The notes under the pieces: generated by a model
Database searches by the model: none
The model's input: only the letters and a program-made list of their open reading frames with translations
Told to the model about the DNA's origin: nothing
Shown: positions 7,907-16,245 of the stretch, in pieces
Layout: each line of letters opens with the position of its first letter
How positions within the stretch are numbered: the stretch's first letter is position 1
NCBI GenBank assembly: GCA_024637145.1
Contig: JAGXFQ010000040.1
Location: 45,950-109,949 of the forward strand
Length of the DNA: 64,000 nt
DNA from: Desulfobulbaceae bacterium
GTDB taxonomy: Bacteria; Desulfobacterota; Desulfobulbia; Desulfobulbales; SURF-16
Reading direction: 5' to 3'
Made by a program: the position numbers and the translations under genes

Positions 7907-9016
7907 ATGATTGTCTCTGCTGCCCCTAAAACAGATCTGAAAAATCTCACCCTGCCCCAGCTCGCCGATTTTCTGGCCAGCCTGGGTCTCCCTCCGGGTC
8001 GGGCCCGGCATGTCATGGCCTGGCTCATGCGGCCCGGCAACCATGATCTCAGCGCCATGGCAACAGTCAAAAAAGAGATCCGAGATCGCCTCCGGGAACA
8101 GGCCCGGATCTCCAGCCTGACGCCGGTCAAGGTGGAGGTCTCTGCCGATAATACCCGCAAGTATCTCTTTGTCCTGGAGGATGGCGCCCAGATTGAAAGT
8201 GTGCTCATCCCCGAAGGAGAGCGCCACACCCTCTGCCTCTCGTCCCAGGTGGGCTGTGCCATGGCCTGTGCCTTCTGCCTCACCGGCCGCCTGGGGCTGA
8301 CACGAAACCTTTTGCCGGCTGAGATTGTCAATCAGGTACTGGCCGTTATCGAGGATATGGTGGCCAGGGGCATCAGCCGGGGCACCCATCGCGAGTTCAT
8401 CAATAACCTGGTTTTCATGGGTATGGGCGAGCCCCTGGCCAATTATGACAACCTGATCACGGCGCTGACCATCCTTATGGCCGAGGAGGGGTTGGGCCTC
8501 ACCAGGCGGCGGATCACGGTCTCCACCTGCGGCCTGGTGCCGAGGATTGCCGATCTGGGTCGGACAGGTCTGGTCAACCTGGCCATTTCCCTCCATGCCG
8601 TGGATGATGCGATCCGCAGCCAGCTTATGCCGGTGAACAGAAGCTATGGGGTGGAGCGGCTGCTGGCCGCCTGTCGCGACTATCCCCTGGCCAAGAAGGG
8701 CGTTATTTTGGTTGAGTATATTCTGTTGCGGGATGTTAATGATACGCCGGAGCAGGCCCGCGCCCTGGCCGCCAGGCTCACCGGCCTTTCCTGCCGGATC
8801 AATCTGTTGCCCTATAACGAATGTGCAGAGCTGCCCTATGGCCGCCCCGCTGAGGAGACGATCCTGGCCTTTCAGAAGGTGCTGCGGGATGCCGGCTACA
8901 ACACCCTGATCCGCCAGAGCCGGGGCAGCGATATCTCGGCCGCCTGCGGACAACTGGCCGGCCGGCATGATCTGGCTGACCAGCGGCTTGCCGCAGAAAG
9001 GGTGACCCCAAATTAA
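7907..9016 (+). CDS. rlmN: 23S rRNA (adenine-2503-C2)/tRNA methyltransferase RlmN
   Basis: 369 residues from ATG 7907 (a TTG at 7895 would add four). This is a radical-SAM methyl synthase: the 4Fe-4S motif C117-x3-C121-x2-C124 (GCAMACAFC) and a C-terminal RGSDISAACGQL whose C347 is the resolving cysteine. Other family blocks are VFMGMGEPLANYDN, RITVSTCGLVP and NLAISLHA. The enzyme methylates A2503 of 23S rRNA and, in E. coli, A37 of some tRNAs, aiding translational accuracy. It lacks Cfr-specific features and is of ordinary length. Followed 23 bp later by rnhA, probably co-transcribed. Confidence 0.93.
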   Translation: MIVSAAPKTDLKNLTLPQLADFLASLGLPPGRARHVMAWLMRPGNHDLSAMATVKKEIRDRLREQARISSLTPVKVEVSADNTRKYLFVLEDGAQIESVLIPEGERHTLCLSSQVGCAMACAFCLTGRLGLTRNLLPAEIVNQVLAVIEDMVARGISRGTHREFINNLVFMGMGEPLANYDNLITALTILMAEEGLGLTRRRITVSTCGLVPRIADLGRTGLVNLAISLHAVDDAIRSQLMPVNRSYGVERLLAACRDYPLAKKGVILVEYILLRDVNDTPEQARALAARLTGLSCRINLLPYNECAELPYGRPAEETILAFQKVLRDAGYNTLIRQSRGSDISAACGQLAGRHDLADQRLAAERVTPN

Positions 9017-9039
9017 GAGACCAGAAGAAGGAGAAACAA

Positions 9040-9738
9040 ATGGCTGAAAAGAAGAAATTCTACGCCATTGCCGTCGGCCGCAAGCCGGGCATCTATACCA
9101 GCTGGCCCGAGGCCCAGGCCCAGGTCATGACCTTTGCCGGGGCCAGATACAAGGGCTTTGCCACCAGGGCTGAGGCCGAGGCCTGGATCAAAAATCCCGT
9201 CTACCCGGGCCCGGCGCTGAAGGCCAAGGGCAGTGGCAAGACAAGGCCGGCCCCGGCCAAAGCGGCCCAGGAAGGGGAGATTGTCATCTATACCGATGGC
9301 GGGGCCCGGTTTAACCCCGGCCCCGGTGGTTTTGGCGTGGTGATGATGGAAAACGGCGAGCGCCGGGAATTTTCCGGGGGCTACCGGTTGACCACCAATA
9401 ACCGCATGGAGCTCATGGGCTGCATCGTGGCCCTGCGCAAGATCAAGGACAAGGGAAAGTCCATCAGCCTCTATTCCGATTCCCAGTATGTGGTGCAGGG
9501 TATCACCAAGGGCTGGGCCCGGAACTGGCGGCAAAGGGGCTGGCTCAAGGCGGACAAGCAGCCGGCCGTCAACCCGGACCTCTGGGCCGAGCTTCTGGAG
9601 CTCACCGAGGGGCTGAAAATTGATTTCAGATGGGTAAAGGGCCACGCCGGCAATGAGTTCAATGAGCGCTGCGACGAGCTGGCCGTTTCCTCAGCCGCCC
9701 AGGCCGATCTGCCGGTGGACAGGGGCTACAAAGGTTAA
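9040..9738 (+). CDS. rnhA: Ribonuclease HI with N-terminal hybrid-binding (viroplasmin) domain
   Basis: 232 residues. Residues 1-50 form the small caulimovirus-viroplasmin/HBD fold (FYAIAVGRKPGIYTSW, FAGARYKGF, ATRAEAEAW), which binds RNA-DNA hybrids. After a Pro/Ala/Lys linker comes a complete RNase HI domain with catalytic D86 (YTDGGARFNPGPGG), E124 (NNRMELMG), D147 (LYSDSQY) and D212 (FNERCDELA). It removes RNA from hybrids during replication and R-loop repair. A strong AAGGAG site precedes the ATG. Confidence 0.93.
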   Translation: MAEKKKFYAIAVGRKPGIYTSWPEAQAQVMTFAGARYKGFATRAEAEAWIKNPVYPGPALKAKGSGKTRPAPAKAAQEGEIVIYTDGGARFNPGPGGFGVVMMENGERREFSGGYRLTTNNRMELMGCIVALRKIKDKGKSISLYSDSQYVVQGITKGWARNWRQRGWLKADKQPAVNPDLWAELLELTEGLKIDFRWVKGHAGNEFNERCDELAVSSAAQADLPVDRGYKG

Positions 9739-9782
9739 GTCATTGTCAAATAATATGGTCGTATAGGTGGCCAGATGGCATA

Positions 9783-9836
9783 AGGAGCCGTACAGTAAGG
9801 CAACATAACTGGGCATGTTGTTGCTGAACGGCTCCT
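9783..9836. repeat. 54-bp imperfect hairpin
   Basis: AGGAGCCG (9783-9790) pairs with CGGCTCCT (9829-9836), with further imperfect pairing of the inner ACAGTAAGGCAACAT/ATGTTGTTGCTG arms. There is no T-run, so it is more like a small palindromic repeat than a terminator. It sits between the converging rnhA and rubredoxin genes. Confidence 0.6.
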
Positions 9837-9864
9837 AAGTAGAGGGGGCGTGGCCTTTGGAAAA

Positions 9865-10026
9865 TCATTCCTCAGGCTCAAAGGCACCCTTGCCGGCCCC
9901 GCACAGGGGGCAGACCCAGGTCTCAGGCAGGTCATCAAAGGCGGTGCCCGGCGCAATGCCGGCGTTTTCGTCACCAATCTCAGGATCATAGACATAGCCG
10001 CAGACAGTACAGACATATTTTTGCAT
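9865..10026 (-). CDS. Rubredoxin
   Basis: 53 residues beginning [19 protein letters not shown] and ending [17 protein letters not shown]. Both iron-binding knuckles are present (C6-x2-C9-G-Y and C39-P-L-C42-G), as is the aromatic core. Length is typical for a type I rubredoxin. A ribosome site GGAGA lies 6 bp upstream of the ATG. It is a one-electron carrier in the cytosol of anaerobes, commonly donating to rubrerythrin or superoxide reductase. A rubrerythrin gene lies 3.7 kb away on the same strand. Confidence 0.93.
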   Translation of the reverse strand: MQKYVCTVCGYVYDPEIGDENAGIAPGTAFDDLPETWVCPLCGAGKGAFEPEE

Positions 10027-10095
10027 GGGGTCTCCTTGGCAAAATTGTATGAGGTGTGCTTCTTATGATAGTGGTTCGGAGCGCAAAAGAAAAGA

Positions 10096-10203
10096 TAACT
10101 GCTCACAGGGCACCGAATCTTCCCGCGAGCAGGCCGGCTTACGTATGACATATACGCTGCGCCTGTCTGCTCGCGAAAATCTCCGGCACCTTGCAAGCAG
10201 TTA
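10096..10203. repeat. 108-bp long imperfect palindrome
   Basis: The left arm starts TAACTGCTCACAGGGCACCG and continues to GCGAGCAG. The right arm, read in reverse, starts TAACTGCTTGCAAGGTGCCG and also reaches GCGAGCAG. A further TTATTGTAA/TTACAATAA pair (10216-10257), with another GAGCAGTTAC, lies just downstream. The pattern is typical of a dispersed palindromic repeat or miniature element; no coding capacity. Confidence 0.7.
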
Positions 10204-10265
10204 CAACTCAGGTGGTTATTGTAATTGAGGTGGCCATGGGGTGAGCAGTTACAATAAAAGAGTTC

Positions 10266-10469
10266 TTATTCACTCTCCGGGCTTTCCGTGATCATGCCCA
10301 GGAGATCCTCGCGGAAGGCCTCGTCCTGGATGAGTTTGGTGGCCAGGGCCTTGCAGATCTGGCCGGCCAGCCCCTCTTCCTGGTCAAAGGCAATATCCAC
10401 TTCGATATCCCCCTCGAAGGCGGTGAGGATGACAGCGGCCTGATTTTTCTCCAGTGTGAGTTCAGCCAT
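10266..10469 (-). CDS. Small conserved-looking acidic protein, function unknown
   Basis: 67 residues: MAELTLEKNQAAVILTAFEG with an alternating beta-like start, then EVDIAFDQEEGLAGQICKAL and a helical acidic C-terminus. There is no signal peptide or membrane helix. AAGGAG precedes the ATG, which supports expression. I do not recognise a family. It lies downstream of the VTT-domain membrane protein gene at 10519 on the same strand, 49 bp away, so the two may form an operon. Confidence 0.55.
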   Translation of the reverse strand: MAELTLEKNQAAVILTAFEGDIEVDIAFDQEEGLAGQICKALATKLIQDEAFREDLLGMITESPESE

Positions 10470-10518
10470 TTTTCTCCTTGGTCGGTTTTGGTTATTGATG
10501 CTGGGCGCAGATATAAAA

Positions 10519-10965
10519 TCAGCCCATGCTGGCGGCGGTCACCGAGGCAATGAGGCCGTAACGCGCCAGTTTGCCGCTGAAGGTCAGCAGGGAAAAGCGA
10601 AAAAAGTTGAGACGCAGCGAGCCGCCCACCAGGCAGAGGGGATCGCCGATCACCGGCAGCCAGGAGAGCAGAAGAGACCAGGAACCATATCGTTGGTAGA
10701 GGCGGGTTGCCCTGGCCACCTGGTCAGGCCTGATGCGCAGGATTTTTTCCATAATAAAGGCGGAACCCCAGATGCCTATGGCGTAGGTGGTGCACGCCCC
10801 CAGGAAGTTGCCCAGGGTGGCCACGGCCACCAGATGGCCCACATCATGGGCCTGGAGGATCAGGGCCACCAGCAGCCACTCCGAGCCCAGGGGCAGGATG
10901 GTGGCGGCCATAAAGCTGATCAAAAAAAGGGCGGGAAGAGCGTTCTGGAGGAGAAAATCCGGCAT
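10519..10965 (-). CDS. YqaA/DedA-like VTT-domain membrane protein
   Basis: 148 residues from the ATG at 10965. Four to five hydrophobic segments with the SNARE-associated/VTT pattern: FMAATILPLGSEWLLVALIL, then ATLGNFLGACTTYAIGIWG (the G-x-x-x-G re-entrant loop), and LLLSWLPVIGDPLCLVGGSL before the last helix. YqaA-type proteins are short members of the DedA superfamily, some of which act as lipid scramblases or flippases. The specific substrate is unknown. Inner membrane. Confidence 0.8.
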   Translation of the reverse strand: MPDFLLQNALPALFLISFMAATILPLGSEWLLVALILQAHDVGHLVAVATLGNFLGACTTYAIGIWGSAFIMEKILRIRPDQVARATRLYQRYGSWSLLLSWLPVIGDPLCLVGGSLRLNFFRFSLLTFSGKLARYGLIASVTAASMG

Positions 10966-11123
10966 GGTTTTCCAGGGGGGCAAAGGGGAAAGTTGGCCCT
11001 GTTAGGAGCGCTCTGATAATTTTTTTGTTAAAATGGGCGACAATGATTAGTATATATAATGAATTAAGCGCTATTTTTCACGCCTGTTTTTAGGGGTTGA
11101 TCTTTCTTAAGGAGGGGTGCACC

Positions 11124-11522
11124 ATGGTTTCAGGAATCAACACGTCACTCTCTGCCCTTACCTCTCTGGCCACCAAGGTGCAGTCCACGGCCAATAATGT
11201 CGCCAATGTGAACACCGAGGGCTACCAGGCCAGCCGCGTCACCCTGCAGGATGTCGCCAGCCAGGAGATTGCCACGGCCGCCGGCGCCAGTCAGGTGGGG
11301 CGGGGGGTTGCCGTGACTTCCGTGGAGCGCCCCACCTCTCCGGAGGTCCCTGGAAGCAGCGCTTCCCCGGGGTCTGCTCCTGATTTTGTGGAGAATTCCA
11401 ATGTTGATCTGGCCAAGGAGTTCACCACCATGATGATTTCCAAGACCAGCTATAGGGCCAATATCAAGATGATCCAGGCCGGGGACGAGATGATCGGCAA
11501 CCTGCTCGATATCAAGACCTGA
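11124..11522 (+). CDS. Orphan flagellar basal-body rod-type protein (FlgC/FlgG-like)
   Basis: 132 residues from the ATG preceded by AAGGAGGGG. Both halves of the flagellar rod/hook family are present: the N-terminal INTSLSALTSLATKVQSTAN then NVANVNTEGYQASRV (Flg_bb_rod), and the C-terminal VDLAKEFTTMMISKTSYRAN then IKMIQAGDEMIGNLLDI (Flg_bbr_C). Only about 50 residues of Ser/Pro/Gly-rich linker lie between, so the length resembles FlgC. No other flagellar gene lies nearby, so it is an orphan paralogue, followed at once by a strong terminator. It is either secreted through the flagellar apparatus or repurposed. Confidence 0.8.
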   Translation: MVSGINTSLSALTSLATKVQSTANNVANVNTEGYQASRVTLQDVASQEIATAAGASQVGRGVAVTSVERPTSPEVPGSSASPGSAPDFVENSNVDLAKEFTTMMISKTSYRANIKMIQAGDEMIGNLLDIKT

Positions 11523-11545
11523 TCGCTTTTTGTCTGTTGCAATAC

Positions 11546-11587
11546 AAAAAGGCGGCAGAGGCCTCAAGGCGTCTGCCGCCTTTTTTT
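11546..11587. terminator. Intrinsic terminator, probably bidirectional
   Basis: GGCGGCAGA (11551-11559) pairs with TCTGCCGCC (11572-11580), flanked by an A-run and a T7 run. It serves the flagellar-type gene and possibly the converging hsp20. Confidence 0.8.
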
Positions 11588-11715
11588 GTGTTGATACCGG
11601 CCTGACCCCGGAGGTACTTTTTCCTTTACTCCGGCGGGAGGCAGAGAGAAAAAAGAGGTAAGGCGTCTTGAGACCTTTCTCGCGCTCTCTAGAGTGGCCT
11701 GAAGCGGGGCATCTG

Positions 11716-12291
11716 CTATTCTTTGCTCTCAATCTCGATTTTCTTGACCTGGGAGGTGGGAACGGCCTGGCGGGGAATGGTCAGGTTGAGGACGCCCTTT
11801 TTGAAAGAGGCCTTGATCTTGTCTTTTTCGGCATCCTCCGGCAGAGAGAGAACACGCTGAAAGGAACCGTAGCAGCGCTCCTCCCGATAAAAATTTTTCT
11901 CCTGTTCTTTTGTTTCCTGCTTTTTCTCGCCGCTGATGATCAGGTTGTTGCCGCTTACCTCGACCTTGACATCCTTGTCATCAACACCCGGCACCTCCAC
12001 CGTGATGGCATATTCTTTTTCTGAGGAGCTGATGTCCAGGCTGGGTTTGATCAGACCCTCCGGCAGACCCGGGATCCGCAGAGAGGGCAAGGGGCTGAGG
12101 CCGGCAAAGGGCGGGGAAAAGCCGCGGAAGAAATTGTTGAACATCCGGTCAATCTCGCTTTGCAGCTGCTGTAAGGGTTGCAAGGGCAGGCCCGGCAGGT
12201 GTTGCGCATGGTGCTGGACCGGGATGGTCTTACTCCTCTCCCCCTCTTCTTCGGCAAACCAGTTCCAGGGCACCATCTTTTTGAAATCCAT
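11716..12291 (-). CDS. Hsp20/alpha-crystallin small heat-shock protein
   Basis: 191 residues. An N-terminal segment rich in Phe, Pro and Leu (FFRGFSPPFAGLSPLPSL) precedes a full alpha-crystallin domain from about residue 80: KPSLDISSSEKEYAITVEVP, GVDDKDVKVEVSGNNLIISG, YGSFQRVLSLPEDAEKDKI, and the diagnostic ASFKKGVLNLTIP. It is an ATP-independent holdase binding unfolded proteins in the cytosol. GGAGGT precedes the ATG. Confidence 0.92.
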   Translation of the reverse strand: MDFKKMVPWNWFAEEEGERSKTIPVQHHAQHLPGLPLQPLQQLQSEIDRMFNNFFRGFSPPFAGLSPLPSLRIPGLPEGLIKPSLDISSSEKEYAITVEVPGVDDKDVKVEVSGNNLIISGEKKQETKEQEKNFYREERCYGSFQRVLSLPEDAEKDKIKASFKKGVLNLTIPRQAVPTSQVKKIEIESKE

Positions 12292-12536
12292 ATGTTACCT
12301 CCATATATCTTGTTGTTGTTGGCCTTGACCGCCGGCAGTGCAGGTTTCTCATTTCGGGCAGCATCTCTTCTTTTTATCATAAGGAAGAGGGGCAGGAAAA
12401 ATCTTTTTCGCCCCTTTTCAGGGGTCACAAAATCTTTACCAATCAATCCGGTTCGTTTGTTCACTATTGATTTGGGAAAAGGTACAATCATAAAAAGCTA
12501 TGCCGTGCTAAGCGCATTTTCTGCTATGGAGAGGTG

Positions 12537-13031
12537 ATGACCAAAAAGATTACTGCCCTGGTTTTGGTCCTCTGCCTGGCCTTGGGGGGCTGGCTGGCCT
12601 TTTATTTTTCTGCGAAGCAGGTGATCAGGCGCCAGCTTGTTGACCTTGGCCAGGCCCTGAGCAAAGAGGAGATGGAGACGTCGTTGCAGATGGCCGTGAA
12701 GATGGGCCGGGTTAAAAAGATGGTGGCGGCCCGCTGTCAGGTTCTTATCCCGGAACGGGGATATGATCAGGCCCTGGAGCAGGATCTGATTATCCACTAT
12801 CTGCTCTATTACCGTCGGCACTATGCTGTTGTTAGCGTAGCCTTGGCGGATCTGGATGTGGCTATCCCGGTGAAGAATGAGGCCCGGGTGCAGGCCACGG
12901 TCCATCTTCAGCGCCAGCAGGTAAATCAGGAGATGGTTGCCGAGGTGGCGCCGGCGACCCTTGTCCTGCACAAGGAGGAGAAAGAGTGGCTGATCAACCG
13001 GGTCACCATGGCTGAGGCGCTGGTGGAGTAG
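12537..13031 (+). CDS. Membrane-anchored protein of unknown function
   Basis: 164 residues from ATG 12537 (a GTG lies directly before it), with GGAGAG upstream. One N-terminal hydrophobic segment (about 4-26, ALVLVLCLALGGWLAFYFSA) acts as an anchor or uncleaved signal. The remainder is a soluble domain with alternating beta strands (ARCQVLIPERGYD, HYAVVSVALADLDVAIPV, ARVQATVHLQRQQVNQEMVA). The fold resembles small periplasmic NTF2-like or SnoaL-like domains, but I cannot name a family. The next gene starts 4 bp after its stop, so they are an operon. Confidence 0.6.
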   Translation: MTKKITALVLVLCLALGGWLAFYFSAKQVIRRQLVDLGQALSKEEMETSLQMAVKMGRVKKMVAARCQVLIPERGYDQALEQDLIIHYLLYYRRHYAVVSVALADLDVAIPVKNEARVQATVHLQRQQVNQEMVAEVAPATLVLHKEEKEWLINRVTMAEALVE

Positions 13032-13035
13032 GGAT

Positions 13036-13518
13036 ATGGATATTTTCAGTCACAGCCTCTGGGGCTATGGCCTCTTTGGTCGCCACCGGCCATGGTTGGC
13101 CATGGCCTTCGGCGCCATGCCCGATATGGTCAGTTTCGGGGCCTTTGCGGTTATCCGCCTGCTTAATGGCAATTATGTGGCAGGCAAGCCGCCTTTAGAG
13201 ATCATCCCGGCCTGGTGTTTTCTGCTCTATGACCTCAGTCACAGCCTCCTCATTGCCCTGCTCGCCTGTCTGCTTCTGTTCTGGCAAAACAGGGCCCTGG
13301 CCTTTGTCATGCTGGCCTGGCCCTTTCATATTCTCCTCGATATCCCCTTTCATACCCGTCATTATTTCCCCACCAAGTTCTTTTATCCCCTCAGTGATTA
13401 TTTCTATGACGGTATTGCCTGGAGTACGCCCGTGGTCTGGCTGCCCAACATCGCCGGGGTGGTTGTGGTGGTTGGGTATCGGTTGTGGCAGAGGAAAAGG
13501 CTGGCCCGGAGCTGGTAA
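13036..13518 (+). CDS. Polytopic membrane protein (DUF457/YdjM-like)
   Basis: 160 residues. It opens MDIFSHSLWGYGLFG, then PWLAMAFGAMPDM, the pattern of membrane-bound metal-dependent hydrolases of the DUF457/YdjM group, where the early Asp/His and PD are conserved. Three to four membrane segments follow; WPFHILLDIPFHTRHYFPTK carries several His and Asp residues in a possible metal site. The hydrolase name is traditional and unproven. Translationally close to the upstream gene and ended by a perfect terminator. Confidence 0.65.
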   Translation: MDIFSHSLWGYGLFGRHRPWLAMAFGAMPDMVSFGAFAVIRLLNGNYVAGKPPLEIIPAWCFLLYDLSHSLLIALLACLLLFWQNRALAFVMLAWPFHILLDIPFHTRHYFPTKFFYPLSDYFYDGIAWSTPVVWLPNIAGVVVVVGYRLWQRKRLARSW

Positions 13519-13620
13519 GCGCGCCTTGGCCCCCTGTTTTGGCGCGGTTATCTGGCGGCGGGAAAAAGGGGGCAGGCAGGGTGGAACATTGCGGAGGCCG
13601 GGCCCCAAAAAGAGAAAAGA

Positions 13621-13652
13621 AAAGGCGGCAGAGTATTCTCTGCCGCCTTTTT
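13621..13652. terminator. Strong intrinsic terminator
   Basis: A perfect 13-bp stem (AAAGGCGGCAGAG at 13621-13633 with CTCTGCCGCCTTT at 13638-13650) around a TATT loop, flanked by A- and T-runs. It serves the membrane-protein operon and the converging rubrerythrin gene. Confidence 0.9.
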
Positions 13653-13695
13653 CTGATTGCCGGATCAGCCGGCACTGTTTTTTTTCAAGGCTCTG

Positions 13696-14196
13696 TCAGG
13701 CAACCAGCTCAAAGATATGGGCCTTGGCGCCGCAGATGGGGCAGCGTTCCGGTGGGGTGCCCAGCTCGATATAGCCGCAGACCGGGCAGAGATAGAAGGC
13801 GGCGGTATCAAGGTCCACGCCGTTTTTGACGGCCTCCATGGCCTTGCTGTAGAGCTGGGCATGAACGGCCTCGGCCTTGGTGGCGAATTTGAACATCACC
13901 TTGGCCTTATGGCCCTCCTCCTCGGCCTGTTTGATCATGGGCGGATACATGTCTTCAAACTCATGGGTCTCGCCGTTAATGGCCGCCTGGAGGTTGTCGA
14001 CGGTTGAGCCCACCATGTCCAGGGCCTTCAGGTGGCCCTCCGCATGGATGCGCTCGGCCTCGGCAGTGGTGCGGAAGAGCTTGGCCACATTGGCAAAGCC
14101 CTCTTTTTCGGCCTTTCTGGCAAAGGCCCGGTATTTCTGATTGGCCTGGCTTTCGCCGGCAAAGGCATCCTTGAGATTGTCGGTGGTTGATGGCAT
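13696..14196 (-). CDS. rbr: Rubrerythrin
   Basis: 166 residues. The four-helix ferritin-like diiron domain has ExxH-type ligands (FAGESQANQKYRAFARKAEK; TTAEAERIHAEGHLKAL; ATKAEAVHAQLYSKAM). The C-terminal rubredoxin-like knuckle has LCPVCGYIELG and CPICGAKAHIF. It reduces hydrogen peroxide in anaerobes, taking electrons through rubredoxin. GGAGGAGCC precedes the ATG. AT-rich palindromes in the 225-bp intergenic region shared with the oligopeptidase gene suggest a metal- or peroxide-responsive regulator. The length is slightly shorter than Desulfovibrio rubrerythrin. Confidence 0.93.
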   Translation of the reverse strand: MPSTTDNLKDAFAGESQANQKYRAFARKAEKEGFANVAKLFRTTAEAERIHAEGHLKALDMVGSTVDNLQAAINGETHEFEDMYPPMIKQAEEEGHKAKVMFKFATKAEAVHAQLYSKAMEAVKNGVDLDTAAFYLCPVCGYIELGTPPERCPICGAKAHIFELVA

Positions 14197-14240
14197 GGCT
14201 CCTCCGTGTTGTGGGAATAAGGTATGATAAGGAATTGTTG

Positions 14241-14277
14241 ATAATAGTTATTATTTATTTATAGCAGATAAATAATA
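14241..14277. promoter_or_regulatory. AT-rich palindromes upstream of rubrerythrin
   Basis: TATTATTTAT (14249-14258) and ATAAATAATA (14268-14277) are a perfect 10-bp inverted repeat. An overlapping near-palindrome ATAATAGTTATTAT lies at 14241-14254. Base composition resembles Fur/PerR-class boxes; the regulator itself is inferred. Confidence 0.5.
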
Positions 14278-14421
14278 AAATTCAAGGAATAAAATATAAT
14301 TAAACCACGCTGATGGTCAAAGATTTTCAGTTCTTTCGACCCTTGGCCGGAAATGGTATTCTGAATAAAAAAGGGCCGGCAGCGCCGGCTGCAGATTTGA
14401 ATCAGGGACAGGGAATTTTTT

Positions 14422-16197
14422 ATGTCTGAGCAGATGAACAAAGAGCTTGGGACCGGTGATGTCCTTTGGAATCTCACGGATCTTTACCAGGGGCCGGCTG
14501 ATGAGCTGATCAAAGACGATATTGATCTCTGCCGGCAGGAGGCGGCCCTGCTCAAGGAGCTCTCTGGTGGTTTGGCGCAGCTGGAGCCGGCCCAGTTTGC
14601 CCGGGTGGTGCGCCGCCTGGAACGTATTGCCACCAATCTGGGTCGGGTGGCCACCTATGCCTATCTCAATTTTGCCACCCAAGTCACCGATGCCAAGGCC
14701 GGCGCTTTTTTGCAGGAGGTGAAGGAGGCGGCCAGCCGCATCAGCCGCGACACCGTCTTTTTTGATCTGGAGTGGGCCAAGATGGACGAGGAGGCGGCCC
14801 GGCCTTTTCTGGAATCTGCAGAAACCCTCCCCTATCACCATTATCTGGCCAGCATCAGGCGTTACGCCGATCATCTCCTCTCCCAGGTGGAGGAGACCCT
14901 GCTCATTGAGTTGAGCCCGGTGGGGGGCTCAAGCTGGACCAGCCTCTTCACCAAGGTGATGGGCAATCTCAAGTTTGGCGACACCCAGAGGGGCCAGGAA
15001 GAGGTGCTGGCCGATCTCCATAGCCCGGACCGCCAGGTGCGGATCCAGGCGGCCCAGGACTTAACGGCCGGACTCAAGAGCCAGCTCTATCTCTTTACCC
15101 ATATCTTCAATACCCTGCTGGCCGATAAGATGATTGATGACCGGCTGCGCGGCTATGCCACCTGGGACAGCTCCCGCCACCTCGCCAATGAGCTTGACGA
15201 GGAGACCGTGGCTGCCCTGGTCTCAGCCACCACCGGGCGGTATGATATTGTCCAGCGCTATTATGGCCTGAAAAAGAGGCTGCTCGGCCTGGCGGAGCTC
15301 CATGATTACGACCGCTACGCCCCCCTGCCCAGCCTGCCCGCCAAGCGGCTCAGCTGGCAGGAGTCTCAGGAGATGGTGCTGGCCGGGTTCAGCGACTTTT
15401 CACCCCAGCTGGCGGAGATCGCCGGCCTCTTTTTTGAGCGGCAATGGATCCATGCCCCGGTGCAGGATGGCAAGCAGGGCGGCGCCTTTGCCCATCCCTG
15501 TGTGCCCGATGTCCACCCCTACGTCCTGGTCAATTACACCGGCAATCTGCGCGACGTCTCCACCGTGGCCCATGAACTTGGCCATGGCGTCCATCAATAT
15601 CTGGCCCGGGACCAGGGCTATTTTAACGGCAACACCCCTCTGGTTCTGGCCGAGACCGCCTCGGTTTTTGCCGAACTCCTCATCTTTCACAAGCAGCTCG
15701 AGCTCCTCACCGATGCCGCCCAGCGCCGGGCCTTTATCTGTCAGAAGCTGGAATCGATCTTTGCCACTGTCTTCAGGCAGATCTCCATGAACCGTTTTGA
15801 GGATATGATGCACAACAGCCGCCGCCAGGAGGGGGAGCTTTCCAGTGCCAAGCTCTCTGAGCTGTGGCTCACCAGCCAGCGTGCCATGTTCGGCGATGCC
15901 GTCACCCTGAGTGCGGAGTATGGCATTTGGTGGTCCTACATTCCCCATTTTCTGCGCACCCCCGGCTATGTCTATGCCTATGCCTTTGGCGAGCTGCTGG
16001 TGCTGGCCCTCTACAAGCTGTACCAGGAGCAGGGCGCGGCTTTTGTCCCCAAATATCTGGAGCTCCTCAGTCAGGGGGGCAGCCAGTCGCCCTACGAGCT
16101 GCTCAAGCCCTTTGCCATTGATCTGCGCGATCCCGCCTTCTGGCAGGGGGGGCTTACGGTTATTGATGAGATGCTTTGTCAGGTGGAAGAGGCATAA
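14422..16197 (+). CDS. M3 family oligoendopeptidase (PepF-like)
   Basis: 591 residues, the normal length for M3B oligoendopeptidase F-type enzymes. The zinc motif is HELGHGVHQYL with H384, E385 and H388; the third ligand Glu is probably in PLVLAETASVFAELL about 25 residues on. The N-terminal M3_N domain begins NLTDLYQGPADEL. The C-terminal VYAYAFGELLVLALYKLYQ is also typical. A cytosolic peptidase that degrades short peptides. Its TAA stop is formed by a TA target base pair plus the first A of a MITE remnant. Confidence 0.9.
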   Translation: MSEQMNKELGTGDVLWNLTDLYQGPADELIKDDIDLCRQEAALLKELSGGLAQLEPAQFARVVRRLERIATNLGRVATYAYLNFATQVTDAKAGAFLQEVKEAASRISRDTVFFDLEWAKMDEEAARPFLESAETLPYHHYLASIRRYADHLLSQVEETLLIELSPVGGSSWTSLFTKVMGNLKFGDTQRGQEEVLADLHSPDRQVRIQAAQDLTAGLKSQLYLFTHIFNTLLADKMIDDRLRGYATWDSSRHLANELDEETVAALVSATTGRYDIVQRYYGLKKRLLGLAELHDYDRYAPLPSLPAKRLSWQESQEMVLAGFSDFSPQLAEIAGLFFERQWIHAPVQDGKQGGAFAHPCVPDVHPYVLVNYTGNLRDVSTVAHELGHGVHQYLARDQGYFNGNTPLVLAETASVFAELLIFHKQLELLTDAAQRRAFICQKLESIFATVFRQISMNRFEDMMHNSRRQEGELSSAKLSELWLTSQRAMFGDAVTLSAEYGIWWSYIPHFLRTPGYVYAYAFGELLVLALYKLYQEQGAAFVPKYLELLSQGGSQSPYELLKPFAIDLRDPAFWQGGLTVIDEMLCQVEEA

Positions 16198-16245
16198 CAG
16201 CCTGTTGAAAAACTACTGCGCTCGCTACCTTTTTCAACGGGCTGA
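16197..16245. mobile_element. MITE family 2, internally deleted copy (49 bp)
   Basis: The two terminal inverted repeats of the 142-bp element (ACAGCCTGTTGAAAAACTAC and, at the other side, TTTTTCAACGGGCTGA) are fused with the middle lost. TA flanks both sides (16195-16196 and 16246-16247). The first base completes the stop codon of the oligopeptidase gene. Confidence 0.75.

Noticed and set aside
12400..12440. Heat-shock (sigma-32 type) promoter before hsp20
   Set aside because: CCCTGAAAAG and a C-rich tract are present, but spacing and the -10 do not match well enough to call.
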